Shown: positions 46,011 to 56,235 of the stretch, piece after piece
How the letters are laid out: each line of letters begins with the position of its first letter
Position numbering within the stretch: the first letter of the stretch is position 1
NCBI GenBank assembly: GCA_003254905.1
Contig: QANU01005108.1
Location: 1-64,000 of the forward strand
Reading direction: 5' to 3'
DNA length: 64,000 nt
From: Nissolia schottii
Taxonomy: Eukaryota; Streptophyta; Magnoliopsida; Fabales; Fabaceae
Notes under the pieces: generated by a model
What the model was told of the DNA's origin: nothing
Seen by the model: the letters and a program-made list of their open reading frames with translations, nothing else
The model's database searches: none
Translations under genes and position numbers: made by a program

Positions 46011-47384
46011 GTAAACCATGGATTGACAACATGATTAACAATATTTAAATTGTATACCTAACATTGCTCTAATGTTATTATTTGGGGGGTTGGGAAGGAG
46101 TAATGTGATCATGAGTTTAAGCATTTGAAATAGGCTAGCTCCTCGTCGGATTGCTACAGTTTTTTTTTCTTCTCAATGCTTTTTTCGGTTTTCTTGGTTG
46201 ATATGCTTTCCAGCAATCATAAATGGATCCGTTGAAGGTTTAGTTAAATTGCTTTAAACAAAGAAGTTAGTACTCTTAGTATGTCATTGTACAAATAAAG
46301 TGGGCGGTGATGTGTTTAAATTCAGCTTTTATTATTTATTTTGAAAGATAAAAGCAACAATATTGATCAAATCTTATACCACTTAATTGATTATAGAGAC
46401 TATAATAGTGTCTTAAGCTGTCAGATGAAAAGATATCAACAACCCTTTTATTTTATGGGTATATATGAACAACTTTTATTATGTCTGTCACACCCAAAGC
46501 GCATAATGATACTTGTTGGGAAGTTTCTTGATTTTAATCTATTGAATTATTCTTTTTTAATAAACGTATTTCAAAATCTAGCTCTTTGTCCTTTTTTTCT
46601 TCTCACGTCTTTATAATTTGTTCTATCTTTTGTCACACATCAATGAGTTATATATGATTTGAACTCTAAATTGATTATTGACAGAGTATTTCTGCTACTC
46701 CCTGTTCGAAAGAGTTGTCATTAGCCTAAAAATAACTATTTAATGATAAATTGATATATGCTGCACGGTGTAAAGAATTCTTTTATCAACACACACAGCT
46801 CTTTCTTACAGAAAATTTTCCTAATTAGCACAACTCTAAAATATGTGGTTTATAGGGACGAAATTTACAAAAGAAATTTTATTATATAAGAAGTAGCATT
46901 GCCTAATTCAGCTACATGAGCAGTTTTGAGACCTATACTCTCTCTCGTTCAAAATAATTGTCCATTTCACTGTATTAGTACATTTTTAATTTAACATTTC
47001 TTTAAAATAACTATCAATTTAACTGTTTTAATACATTTTTAAGTTAATATAAAACACTATTTGGAACAAATTATGCGTTTATTGACTAAAAAATTATCAT
47101 ATGTTTATACATATATAACTTTTCAACGTCAAATACAATACTTCTTTCACGTAAAAAAAACAACAATTTTTGAATTTCAAGAAGATCCAAACGAGGATTA
47201 ACTCGTTGAATGAAGGCGAATAAAAAAGGGAAACAAATATTGTATATTATCTTTGAAGACTTAAGCAGGCGGTGGACGGAGCGTACTATACTTGACTTGG
47301 TCATCCACCCTGCCATGTTTGCTTGGTAAAACGTACATATGTCACCCATTTGTAAAGCTAGGAAGCAGAGATATTTTACGAGAT
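46011..47384. other. Intergenic sequence with possible Stowaway-like ends
   Basis: Two motifs resembling the CTCCCTCCGTTC ends of Stowaway MITEs occur (TACTCCCTGTTCGAAAGAGT at about 46696 and TACTCTCTCTCGTTCAAAATA at about 46935), but they are in the same orientation and are not paired. No gene was recognised. Confidence 0.35.
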
Positions 47385-47775
47385 TATCGTATTTTTATGT
47401 TTGACACAATGTGTATACTAATACACAAAGACACTTGTTTAACATATGTATCACATGTATTTAAAAATGTTTAAATAAAATATTCATAATTAACTATGTT
47501 TAAGCGTGTCCAAGCTATCGTGTATGTACCGTGTTCAAGTAAAAAATATTTTAAATATTAAATAATTGATAATAACATGAATATTTAAAAAATTGAAACA
47601 TAAAAATATCTTAAATATTCTATTTATTTTAAAAATAATTAGAATAGTATTATAACTTAGTAGTTTAATATCAATAAAAATGTTAAGATATTATTATAAA
47701 TATTTAATTTTATTAATATTTTGAAATTGGTGTGTCAAACATATTATGTCCAGTGTCAATGTTACTTAGGTAGTA
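47385..47775. repeat. Dispersed GTGTC-type repeat, copy B
   Basis: It has the same order of blocks as 44370-44830: ACACTTGTTTAACATATGT, then TTTAAATATTAAATAATTGATAA, then TTATTATAAATATTTAATTTT, then GTGTGTCAAACATATT-GTC. It is more diverged and lacks the outer ends seen in copy A. Confidence 0.5.
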
Positions 47776-47853
47776 ATAGCATCGTTGGTGGAGATGATAC
47801 GCGTAAGCCTTTGAATATTTCCTAAATATTATGAACTGTCAATTCACAAGAAA

Positions 47854-47924
47854 GCACCAGTGGTCTAGTGGTAGAATAGTACCCTGCCACGGTACAGACC
47901 CGGGTTCGATTCCCGGCTGGTGCA
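47854..47924 (+). tRNA. tRNA-Gly (anticodon GCC)
   Basis: A 71-base gene with a perfect 7-bp acceptor stem (GCACCAG with CTGGTGC) and discriminator A at 47924. Box A is TGGTCTAGTGG and box B GGTTCGATTCC. The anticodon GCC is at 47886-47888 in a CCTGCCACGG loop. The encoded gene has no CCA and no intron. A T-run at 47928-47932 can end Pol III transcription. It carries glycine and reads GGC and GGT codons. All stems pair, so it looks functional; it stands alone between unrelated repeats. Confidence 0.97.
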
Positions 47925-48962
47925 GTTATTTTTGTCTTTCAATTTTAGATCCCGTCTTTTTGCTCCACCGACAGCACATGCTTCCTATGATATGAAGCAA
48001 CAATATGGATCCAATGATTCCTAAAAAAGAAGCCCAACAGAAAAATATGGTCCCCCTATTTGTAAATTTATAAATTTGACATTTGTGTACACTACCATAA
48101 TGAAACAAACATTATAAAATAGAAAGACAAACATTATATCAAACACAAGTTTCTTCTTACACACTAAACATAAAAACAATCATTATCAAACACATAAATG
48201 AACAAATATTAAACACTCATATCCGTGCATGCAAAATGATGTTTGTAACTAGTATTTTTGTCTAAAGAAAACAATTTTGTTTTGATACACATCTTCATAT
48301 AATTATATATTATTATATTAAAAGTTATACAAAAATTGATATATGTTAACAATGTAAAATTACTCTATCATATGGCGCATGGTCTGAATTAATTTGATAT
48401 TAGGCTCAACATTTCAATAGAAGAGGAAAAAAACTCAACTAAATGTTGTGCTGCATCTTCATATTGGGAGAACATAACTTTTTAAATGACATAAAAGTTT
48501 TGTTTTCTTTATTTTAAGGTCCTGGGAGCTTCATTATGTTTGGGGAGCAGACAATGATGCAACCGTTCAAGTATGAGTTAACTGAGATGACCCAAGAGAA
48601 AAGAAAAAGATGAAGAAAGAAAGACGCACATGACACTAATTGTTGTTCTAATCTTAGCCTTTCAATTTAATCCATTGGTCGAATTTGTCATTTTCACTTC
48701 TCCCGTGAAATTGTCGTTCACACTAGATTCCAATGTGTCTAAATTATAGATGAAACAAACATAACCCAAATCTAAGAAAATAGAAAATTATACACAAACC
48801 GGATACGCACATTACTCATTGGGTTTTATACCAGTTTAAAACATCAAAATCTTTATACAAACGTAAAAGAACATCTTACAAGTAGTAACATTAAGTACAG
48901 TATTAGAGAATGTAGCCTCCTCTCGAATCTAATGTAGAACTGACAGCTGAGTGAAAGATCAG
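47925..48962. other. Intergenic sequence and 3' UTR of the SNARE gene
   Basis: AT-rich. The right-hand part, read on the minus strand, is likely the 3' UTR of the BET1-type gene. No other gene was recognised. Confidence 0.5.
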
Positions 48963-51900
48963 TTACCTAGTTAAATAGTATATTATAAGAAAAAGCACAA
49001 CAAAGGATGCTACAAGTGAAAACATTCTTCGGCTAGATTTTGTCTCAAATACCTGTAAAGCAGAAGATCATCAAAAAAGAAATGAAAAAAAATATATATT
49101 TTTTATCCAGGGAAGGGAGACCACTCAAACCCACCCCATCTGTTGTCATTGTCCATGACCAAAAAGTAACGAGTTTAATTGCTATGCACCGACAGTGTAA
49201 AGCATTTTTAAACTATTATGCAATCCAATCTTGCCTCATAAGCATAAACAATTAACTCTTCCACCATTTGAAAAATCATGCATTTGGACTGTTTTGATTG
49301 CATGTCAATGTCTGGCAATTAAACTCAAATGAAAACTAAATTAAAACACTCCTTCATAAGGCACATGGGTTTACTAGTCTAATACCGTTTTGAATTTGTC
49401 CATAGTGCCTGAGAGGACTCCTCGTGAAGAATCCATATCATTACCCTAAATAAATACCAACAGATTATTAAAGCAAATCAAAGAAGTAGCAAGGCAAATG
49501 CCAACTACTTTCAATTACTACAGTATACAAACCATGTGGTCCAGCATGCGGTTATGACTATCCACCTCCTCATGTATATCACCCGACAACTGTTACAATC
49601 ACACACATTGCCACAAAAGTTTAGACCATAGCAAAAGTTCAGGGTACGCATATTTTCATGAGATAGAGAGAGACAATTCCAAACAGTTAAATTCCAGAAG
49701 GTTGAAATTTCTGTAGTGCAGTATGTTCAAATTCCCAACAGACAAAATAACATTATATTAAATCATTGAGGTGGTTATCAATAGTTGAAACAAAATGAAG
49801 AAATGATTAATAAGGTGCATCCGTTATTAATGTACAGGATGAACTAACTGAGAGCCTAGGGTATGCTGCAAGCAAAAGTAAACTTACTCTTTTCAGCAGA
49901 TTGACTCTATCTTGCAATCCATCCACTGCAAGCTCATTATCATGTTCATCAATTTCATGGGAAGAGGAGTAAAGAGATGATGCCCGGATACCACCCTCTT
50001 CAATACCATCAAAAAGAGCAACTCTGCTGTTGCGGTTGTCTCTGAAACGGGATAAATTTGGTTAAAAGAAATAGTAAGAGCCACATTAGTCAGATAATAA
50101 ACGCTAGCAAGATAATTTTCCCTTCTAGACATTTGAAATAGTTTTGAGTTATCAGATTCAGATCCATCATACATCTCCATGATTGCATAAAATATCAAAA
50201 TAGAAAAGTTAAATGATAAGGCATTTCTATTATGACATGCAAAAGATACTTGAGCATTTCTAGATAACACATGAGTATTGTTATGAATTGAGTGGACCTA
50301 ACTCAACTCCAAAAGCTAGCTCAAGCGGAGAGGGTTGCCTTGTTATTATAAAGGGCATCTAGGTCATATCTCTAAGCAATATGGGATTCTAAAACACCCC
50401 CTTCACACTCTAGAATGAAAATCTAGAGCATGAAGTTTACAGAGTTGGACATCTGCAGGCAGGCCCAATAATAATCTTAAAGACAGTCTCTGATACCATA
50501 TTAAGAATTGAGTGAGCCTAACTCAACCTAAAAAGTTAGCTCAAGGAGAGAGAGTTGGCTTGTACTCTAACAAGTACAAATAACCCTTTGCACTTGATCA
50601 AGACCCGAAAAAGAACTAATCATAGAAAAAGCAAAAAAACAAAAACAAAAAGAACTAGTGCAGCAGAACCCTTTTTCCACCAAATAAGCTCGCTGCATTT
50701 CAAAATATGTCATTTTAGGGTCTTTTCATGTTTCAAATTATTTGTCAATTTAGAATAACAAAATGATATTAACTATTGTTTTCCCTATTATATCCATACG
50801 CTACGTTATAAGGAAAGTTTTGTAAAATTAGCTGCTTACCTTCAATTATTATCAACTGACTTAATTTGTAGGTAAACTCTAAAATTACATATCCTAAAAT
50901 GGAGGAAGTACTTCACCAGCGTATGTCTTCTTAAAAGAAGGGTAATAGTAAAAAGACGGTGAGAATGAAGCTTAGGATTTGAGAAAAAGACCTTTTGTCA
51001 CTTGCATCCCATAATGTGAAATCCTATGAATCTACATTAGGCAACTCAATGTTAGTGTTTACTGTCTACTNNNNNNNNNNNNNNNNNNNNNNNNNNNNNN
51101 NNNNNNNNNNNNNNNNNNNNNNNNNNNNNNTTTTTTTTTTTTTTTTTGGTTGGTCTACATTATCCTCTGTAGTCTATGTGTTATATTTCATTTTTTTTTC
51201 CCCGTTATTTGGCTCTTTTTCCCTATGGCCTGCTGCCCCTTTTGGTTTTGATGTCTCCTCCACTGTTAGGCATTGCTTTGTTCACTGTTTTGAGCTGTCA
51301 TGCTAACAGAATTTATTTAATTTAAAATTTCAGCCAATTGCGTGTCTAGACTTTAGAGTACAGATTATGATTACGCCTTTTGATTATTAAGGATGAGTTT
51401 AATTGTGTATAACATCTTATTGTTGAATGTTCATGTGTATGTTGTATAAATTACATTGCATATAAGTATGTATTGTTAAAAATTGCGGTTATCACACTAT
51501 TAGCAGATTTTGGGTTTATCGCACTGCTGCTACCCGAGATTAACTACTATGGGAACATCAGAACACTAACACTAAACTATCCATAATTCACCAATTACTC
51601 ACCTACCTCCTGTTATTCCTAAATGATCTTAAAGGAAACAGAAAGACACAAAGGTTTTACAATGAGCGTATTAAAGTAAAATGCAAGGGTATACCAAAAG
51701 ACAAGCACTAGGGTGAAGAATAGTGGTTGGCCTTGTGGACCCGTTTAGAGGTAGGGGCTGAATAGGAAAGTGAGAAACAACCTTGTAGGATCGAGCCATA
51801 GCCAAGTGGCAACCAAGTGGTGAGGAGTGACTTGAGTTGGTTGAATAGTTTAAAAGAAGAACCATAAAGATGATTCTGTTCAAATTAAGAAAAATCTAAG

Positions 51901-52964
51901 AGGTAGTGACCTGTTTTGAAACTTGAATGATTCTCAAAAGCAAAATTGGATGATGGCGACCATTTGTGTTGTCAAGGGTGAGGAGATAAATGGTACCAAG
52001 ATAAGTAACAGGAGAAGTAATTGTTGACGCTTTTATTTGAAATTGAAAACTCAAACAAGGAAGTAATTCGAAACCAAAAGAATCTTAGAGAAGTTATCAA
52101 CAAAAGGTACACAGTGGTTACAAAGAAGAGCATGCAACACGTCTCCAGCAAGCAGTTGGCAAATATTCAGCAAAGTGGAACAACGTGGAGAACCTGTAAT
52201 GGGCTTCAACCGTTCAACAAACACATGGCAAACAAGCATGAAGACCATAATGCTTATAAATAGGATGGAGAGGAATACATTAGTTTCTTGGAATACACAC
52301 TTGTAGAATCCTCACACACTCACCAAGTCTCAGTGACATTTGAGTCAAAGAGGAATCAATTAATTCTCATTTACTTGCTTTCTATATTTTAATTCTTAGA
52401 ATTTGGACTCTTTTCATATGTTGTTGCACCTTGTATTCAGTTTCATTGATCAAGTTCTTTTCTTTACCATAATTGCAAAGCAATTCTCAGAATTGTTTAA
52501 GTTCTTGTGTTTATTAACAATCTTTCTCAAACTTGTCTTTCCAAACACGCATTATAACTTGAAGAATCCACTCGATAGAGGAATTATATTGTAATCCCTC
52601 TACTTGAAAAGTTTTTAAAGTTTTTAATTCGAGTTTTGTGGTGAACTGCACATAATTCTTCCTTCCACACAATATGATTTTCACAACAACAAAGCAATTC
52701 AAACACGAAATACAACCATAGCATTAAATTGGAACGGCATTTCCCGCCGATCAATCACACTTATCAATTCATCACAAGATTGAGATCCAAACCCTCCCAT
52801 ATACGACCATAACCAAGAATCTACATCAACAAAACAGCTAATTCCTAGCATAATCGAATCGAATAAACACCGCCACATTTCTTCAGAAATAAAAAAAAAA
52901 TGAACAGATTAATTTAAATTGAAAATGTTGTTAGCATAATCCACACTAACCTTCTAGCGTTCAT
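48963..52964 (-). CDS. BET1-type Qc-SNARE (BET11/BET12-like)
   Basis: A small tail-anchored SNARE for ER-Golgi or intra-Golgi vesicle fusion. Five minus-strand exons, all with GT-AG borders: 52951-52964 (MNAR and part of the next codon), 49888-50041, 49533-49589, 49386-49445 and 48963-49052, ending in TAA. They give 124 residues, close to the roughly 122 of Arabidopsis BET11/12. Features: SLFDGIEEGG-like N-terminus (here VALFDGIEEGGIRASS); SNARE helix from about residue 36 (DEHDNELAVDGLQDRVNLLK) through GDIHEEVDSHNRMLDHM to about 95; and a C-terminal membrane anchor MFSLVASFVVLFLIIYYL followed by TR, with almost no lumenal tail. The protein reads intact. Intron 1 is unusually long (about 2.9 kb) because of repeats and an assembly gap. 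The start is the only ATG that splices in frame to exon 2. Confidence 0.93.
50275..50570 (-). mobile_element. TRIM-like remnant in SNARE intron 1 (fossil)
   Basis: Two direct repeats begin near 50283 and 50503 and share GAATTGAGTG-ACCTAACTCAAC and AGTTAGCTCAA-GGAGAG-GTTG. Immediately left of the second, TCTCTGATACCATA is the complement of a TGGTATCAGAGA primer site, so the element is in minus orientation. The interior lacks coding capacity and the right repeat is incomplete. Confidence 0.5.
50690..50912. mobile_element. Stowaway-like MITE remnant
   Basis: The right end, read as reverse complement, is GTACTTCCTCCATTTTAGGA, which is Stowaway-like. The inner part ATATGTAATTTTAGAGT matches ATATGTCATTTTAGGGT of the left arm at about 50705-50722. 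TA target duplications could not be fixed. Confidence 0.4.
51071..51130. other. Assembly gap (60 N)
   Basis: Sixty N bases followed directly by a T-run of 17. The gap lies inside SNARE intron 1 and does not touch coding sequence. Its true size is unknown. Confidence 0.99.
51131..52950. other. Rest of SNARE intron 1, repeat-derived
   Basis: Part of this sequence looks like LTR promoter sequence (GCTTATAAATAGGATGG at about 52252, followed by a leader-like stretch), but I see no paired LTR, primer site or coding part. Short open frames at 51671-51883 (-) and 52021-52263 (+) have no similarity that I recognise. Confidence 0.4.
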
Positions 52965-53200
52965 GCCTCACCAGATTACAGATTCCACGACTCTCGATCG
53001 TGTTATCACTGTTTCCAATCATTAAAAAGAATCGCAATTAATTATAATCGAAAATCACCGCAAAAATGAACAGAGAGAAATCGAAGAAGCAAAGAAAATG
53101 CACAGAAGAGCGAGATGGAAATCAGATCTGAAAATAGTATGGAAACAGAAGAAGGGGGGAGAAGGAGGAGGATTCTAGAAGGTACGTGAACCTCTGTTTA
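52965..53200 (-). promoter_or_regulatory. 5' leader / promoter region of the SNARE gene
   Basis: Read on the minus strand, this stretch upstream of the start codon is CT-rich (complement of GAAGAAGGGGGGAGAAGG at about 53147-53168), as in plant leaders. No TATA box or transcription start was assigned. Confidence 0.35.
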
Positions 53201-53398
53201 AGTGGAGAAAATGAAGAGATAAAAAGGGAAGAAAATGCGAGGCTAATTATACAGGGTGCGAGCTACGAGGGTTACTCCCAATACCATACTTATCACTGTC
53301 CGACAAATTTTCTTACACAGTTAACATGTGTTATAAAAATATTATTTATTATTTATTTTAATATGTAGTAATTAAAATATATAAAAATTAAAATTTAA

Positions 53399-53706
53399 GA
53401 ATTAAATATTTTTTTTGATTTTTGTAAAATTAAAAATTTTGTATTTGTCCATGAAATTTTTTTTTTAGGAATTAATACATAAAAATTTTTTTTGGTAAAT
53501 TTTAGTCTCGACGTTAAGTGATGACGTGGTTGTTAAATGTGTTTAGTGATAATGTACATTTAATTGTCATATTAGCACTTACATCTCTTTTTAACAGTAG
53601 GGATTAAAAGCTAAAAAAAATTCAGGACTAATTATTAATAAAAAAAATTATAAAAAACTAAACACAAAATTTTTAATTTTATAAGGATTAAAAATATATT
53701 TAACTC
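53399..53706. mobile_element. Mutator-type MITE (308 bp) with perfect 9-bp duplications
   Basis: Direct repeats AAAATTTAA flank it at 53390-53398 and 53707-53715. The inverted ends are GAATTAAATATTTTTTTTG on the left and GAGTTAAATATATTTTTAATC as the reverse complement of the right. Both arms contain AAAATTAAAAATTTTGT about 30 bases in. The type is one I associate with very abundant legume MITEs. It has no coding capacity. Confidence 0.85.
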
Positions 53707-54129
53707 AAAATTTAATGTAAAAAATATTTTAAAAATACTTATTAAATATATTTTAAGAGTGTATAAAAATTTGTCTCACTATTAACATTTTTTTTATTTA
53801 CCAAAAAAGATGTCAGTGTAACACTGAAAAAGAATAAAGCTGTTATTTTATAAATAATAATAATAATAAGGGTACTTACTTGTGTATTTGGCCCACTCCT
53901 GAATCCTCATCCACATCATAATTTTTATTCATCGCCGAAGATAATGAGAGGTTGATTACAAGGGTAAAGTTATTTTAATACTTTTTTTTTTTACAAGACT
54001 TTAATTTAAGATCTTATTTAAAAGAAATACGTGTCAAATTATTTGATCTAACTAAAAATTAGTAGCATAATAAAATGAGTAATTTATACTCTTATATTAA
54101 GAGGATCAGAGAAAATAACTTTTTCTGAG

Positions 54130-55157
54130 GCTGCATTTGTTTAGCGAGACATGATAGAAATATTGAGACACAGAGACAAAATGCGTGTTTGTTTACAGAG
54201 ACAGGCACTAAAATTTGTGTCTCAAGATATAAATTTTTTGTACTTTCTGTACCTCCATTTTCCTAAGACATGGACATGACACGAGGACAGAAATTCATCA
54301 ATATTTTTCTTTCCATTTTATTCCTGTCATATTTTGTTTACCACCATGGCCGGCGATGACACCACACCACCATCGTACCACCCAACCTCAAAGCCCTCCA
54401 AACACACGACCGCCGCCTCCATCTTCAACTGCAAGAAAACCAACCTCGCCATCCTCTGCATTATCTCCTACTTCCTCAGCTCCCACCACCAATCCCCCAC
54501 ATCCAAATCGCTCACCTCCACCAACACCCTCACCACATGCAACCAAATCCCAACCCACACACCCAAACCAACCATCAAACACCTTGACTTTATCTCACAC
54601 CACAACGCCAATTTCCCCTTAACAACCACAACAACCTCCCCCTCTCATATTCAAACCACTACCTACCTTGTAGTTACAAGTTTAGCGAGTACACGCCCTA
54701 CGAGGACAACACGTGCTCCTTGCGCGAGCTCACAGTAGAGAAGGTCATGCAAAACTAGATCGCAATGATGCGACAAGTTCAGGTTCCCCGGCGGTGGCAC
54801 CATGTTCTCCTGACGGTGCCGATAAGAACATCGATAACTGCGGGCTTGAGAGGGCGATGGAGGTGGTCGAGGTTCTGACAAAGTGCAAAGAAGGGAAAGA
54901 GTAGATGGAGAGTTGATGATTGGAGTGTAATTGGAAAATGGGAGTGGAAAGGTTTAGTTTTGACCATAAACGGTATTTGAGGTCATTTGTACTGTATTCT
55001 TTATCTTGTTTCCATTAAATCAACAAGATATACAAACAAAAAGAGTGTCTTGTACATCATCACCAAACACAATACAAGATTGACCTTTCTCAAGATTTTT
55101 TTGTCTCTGTCCTCTTGTCCCTGTATTTTTGTCTTGTCTCAACCACCAAACGCAGTC
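54130..55157. mobile_element. TIR transposon carrying a captured methyltransferase gene fragment
   Basis: Left end GGCTGCATTTGTTTAGCGAG; right end, as reverse complement, GACTGCGTTTGGTGGTTGAG. Both arms then carry many GAGACA/GGACA motifs (left 54144-54230, right 55095-55137 as complement), giving imperfect inverted arms of about 60-100 bp. Flanking trinucleotides are TGA and TTA, so a PIF/Harbinger-type TWA duplication is possible but not proven; hAT or Mutator origin is not excluded. Between the arms lies a GC-rich intronless stretch that encodes parts of a plant PMT-type methyltransferase (54346-54830). Confidence 0.65.
54346..54830 (+). pseudogene. Captured fragment of a PMT-type (putative pectin) methyltransferase gene
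   Basis: The parent family comprises Golgi type II membrane proteins with a DUF248/SAM-methyltransferase domain. Visible here: an N-terminus MAGDDTTPPSYHPTSKPS, then IFNCKKTNLAILCIISYFL, which looks like the single membrane anchor. After a Pro/Ser/Thr-rich linker, in a shifted frame, come YKFSEYTPYEDNTCSLREL (family YxEYTPCED) and LTVEKVMQN (family LTVEKKxQNW), then KFRFPGGGTMF (family DRFRFPGGGTMF). About 55 residues normally lying between CSLR and LTVEK are missing, as is everything after the GGGTMF site. Stops and frame shifts are present. GC content is far above the surroundings. It is a dead fragment inside a TIR element; the end near 54830-54900 is uncertain. Confidence 0.75.
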
Positions 55158-55571
55158 TTAGTGCACAATTTTTTTTAAAAATACTCCTAACAAGGTATTT
55201 ACTATGGTACTTTTGTTAAGTGATAAGTACTGAAACATATTGTGACATAACATGATTTTATTGGTTAATTAGTCTACATTATCATGCAATCAACAAATAC
55301 TTAATATATTTACATTATCAGTACTATTAACATCTTTATTTATGATATAATCCTAAATAACCTTTTAGCAAATATATTACCAATTTAGGATAAACTTAAA
55401 AAAAAATAACTCTTGTGAAAAAAAATTATATTCCAAACCTTAAATCCTTAAAACTCACCTAAAATCTCTAAAAAGACTACTCAAATCCCTAAATCCTTCT
55501 AATTTGCATCTCTCAATCATTTACCCGCTTTTTCTCCCCCTCTTTCATTTATCTTTACAAACTTTGAAATC
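55158..55571. other. Intergenic spacer
   Basis: AT-rich sequence between two TIR elements. Nothing was recognised. Confidence 0.5.
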
Positions 55572-56102
55572 GAGATAATGCTCATTTTGGTCCTTAAAAG
55601 TGTAAGCTCGAATCACTTTGGTCATTGAAATTCAAAATTTGACTTTTTTAATTCTTCAAATTGTAAGAGTTAGGTCAAATTAGTCCCTTAGTTCATTATC
55701 ATTATTATATTGTCACATTTTCGTTAATTTATCATATTAAAAGAAATAGTAACAACAATTGAGATTTCAAATGAGCTGTAGCTGCACTTGAAACTGCAAA
55801 TGAAGTCACCAGAGCAATTATGGTGTTAAATAAAGTTGCAATAGCAACTAAGATTTGAAGCTATAAGTGTCGCCACAGTCATATTTTTATCTTTTAGTGT
55901 TATTACACAATCTCTGTTGTTATCACATTCTCATTTAATGCAAAAAATTTGTGAAAACATGACAATACAATAATGATAATGAATTGAATGACTAATTTGA
56001 CCTACAACTTATAATTTCAATGAGTAAAAAGTCAAATTTTAAATTTTAATAATCAAAGTGACTCAGACTTACACTTTCAGTGACTAAATGAGCATATTCC
56101 CA
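55572..56102. mobile_element. Mutator-like MITE (531 bp) with about 150-bp TIRs and 9-bp duplications
   Basis: Perfect direct repeats TTTGAAATC flank it at 55563-55571 and 56103-56111. Both arms share ATGCTCATTT, AAAGTGTAAG, AAAATTTGACTTTTT, TAGGTCAAATTAGTC and TTCATTATCATTATT in mirrored order over about 150 bp. No coding capacity. Long TIRs plus a 9-bp duplication point to the Mutator superfamily. Confidence 0.88.
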
Positions 56103-56235
56103 TTTGAAATCTTTTATATGGCTAAACACAAACCCTTTTGTCCCCTCCTGTATATGCGACTCCAACATCCTACTTTATTTAACTACAGAAGTGCTGCATT
56201 TGTAGCTACTGCAGAAGACGTCCGTTCGTCAAATA

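Noticed and set aside
54356-54622. Proline/threonine-rich frame, possible cell-wall protein
   Set aside because: It is an alternate frame of the captured methyltransferase linker.
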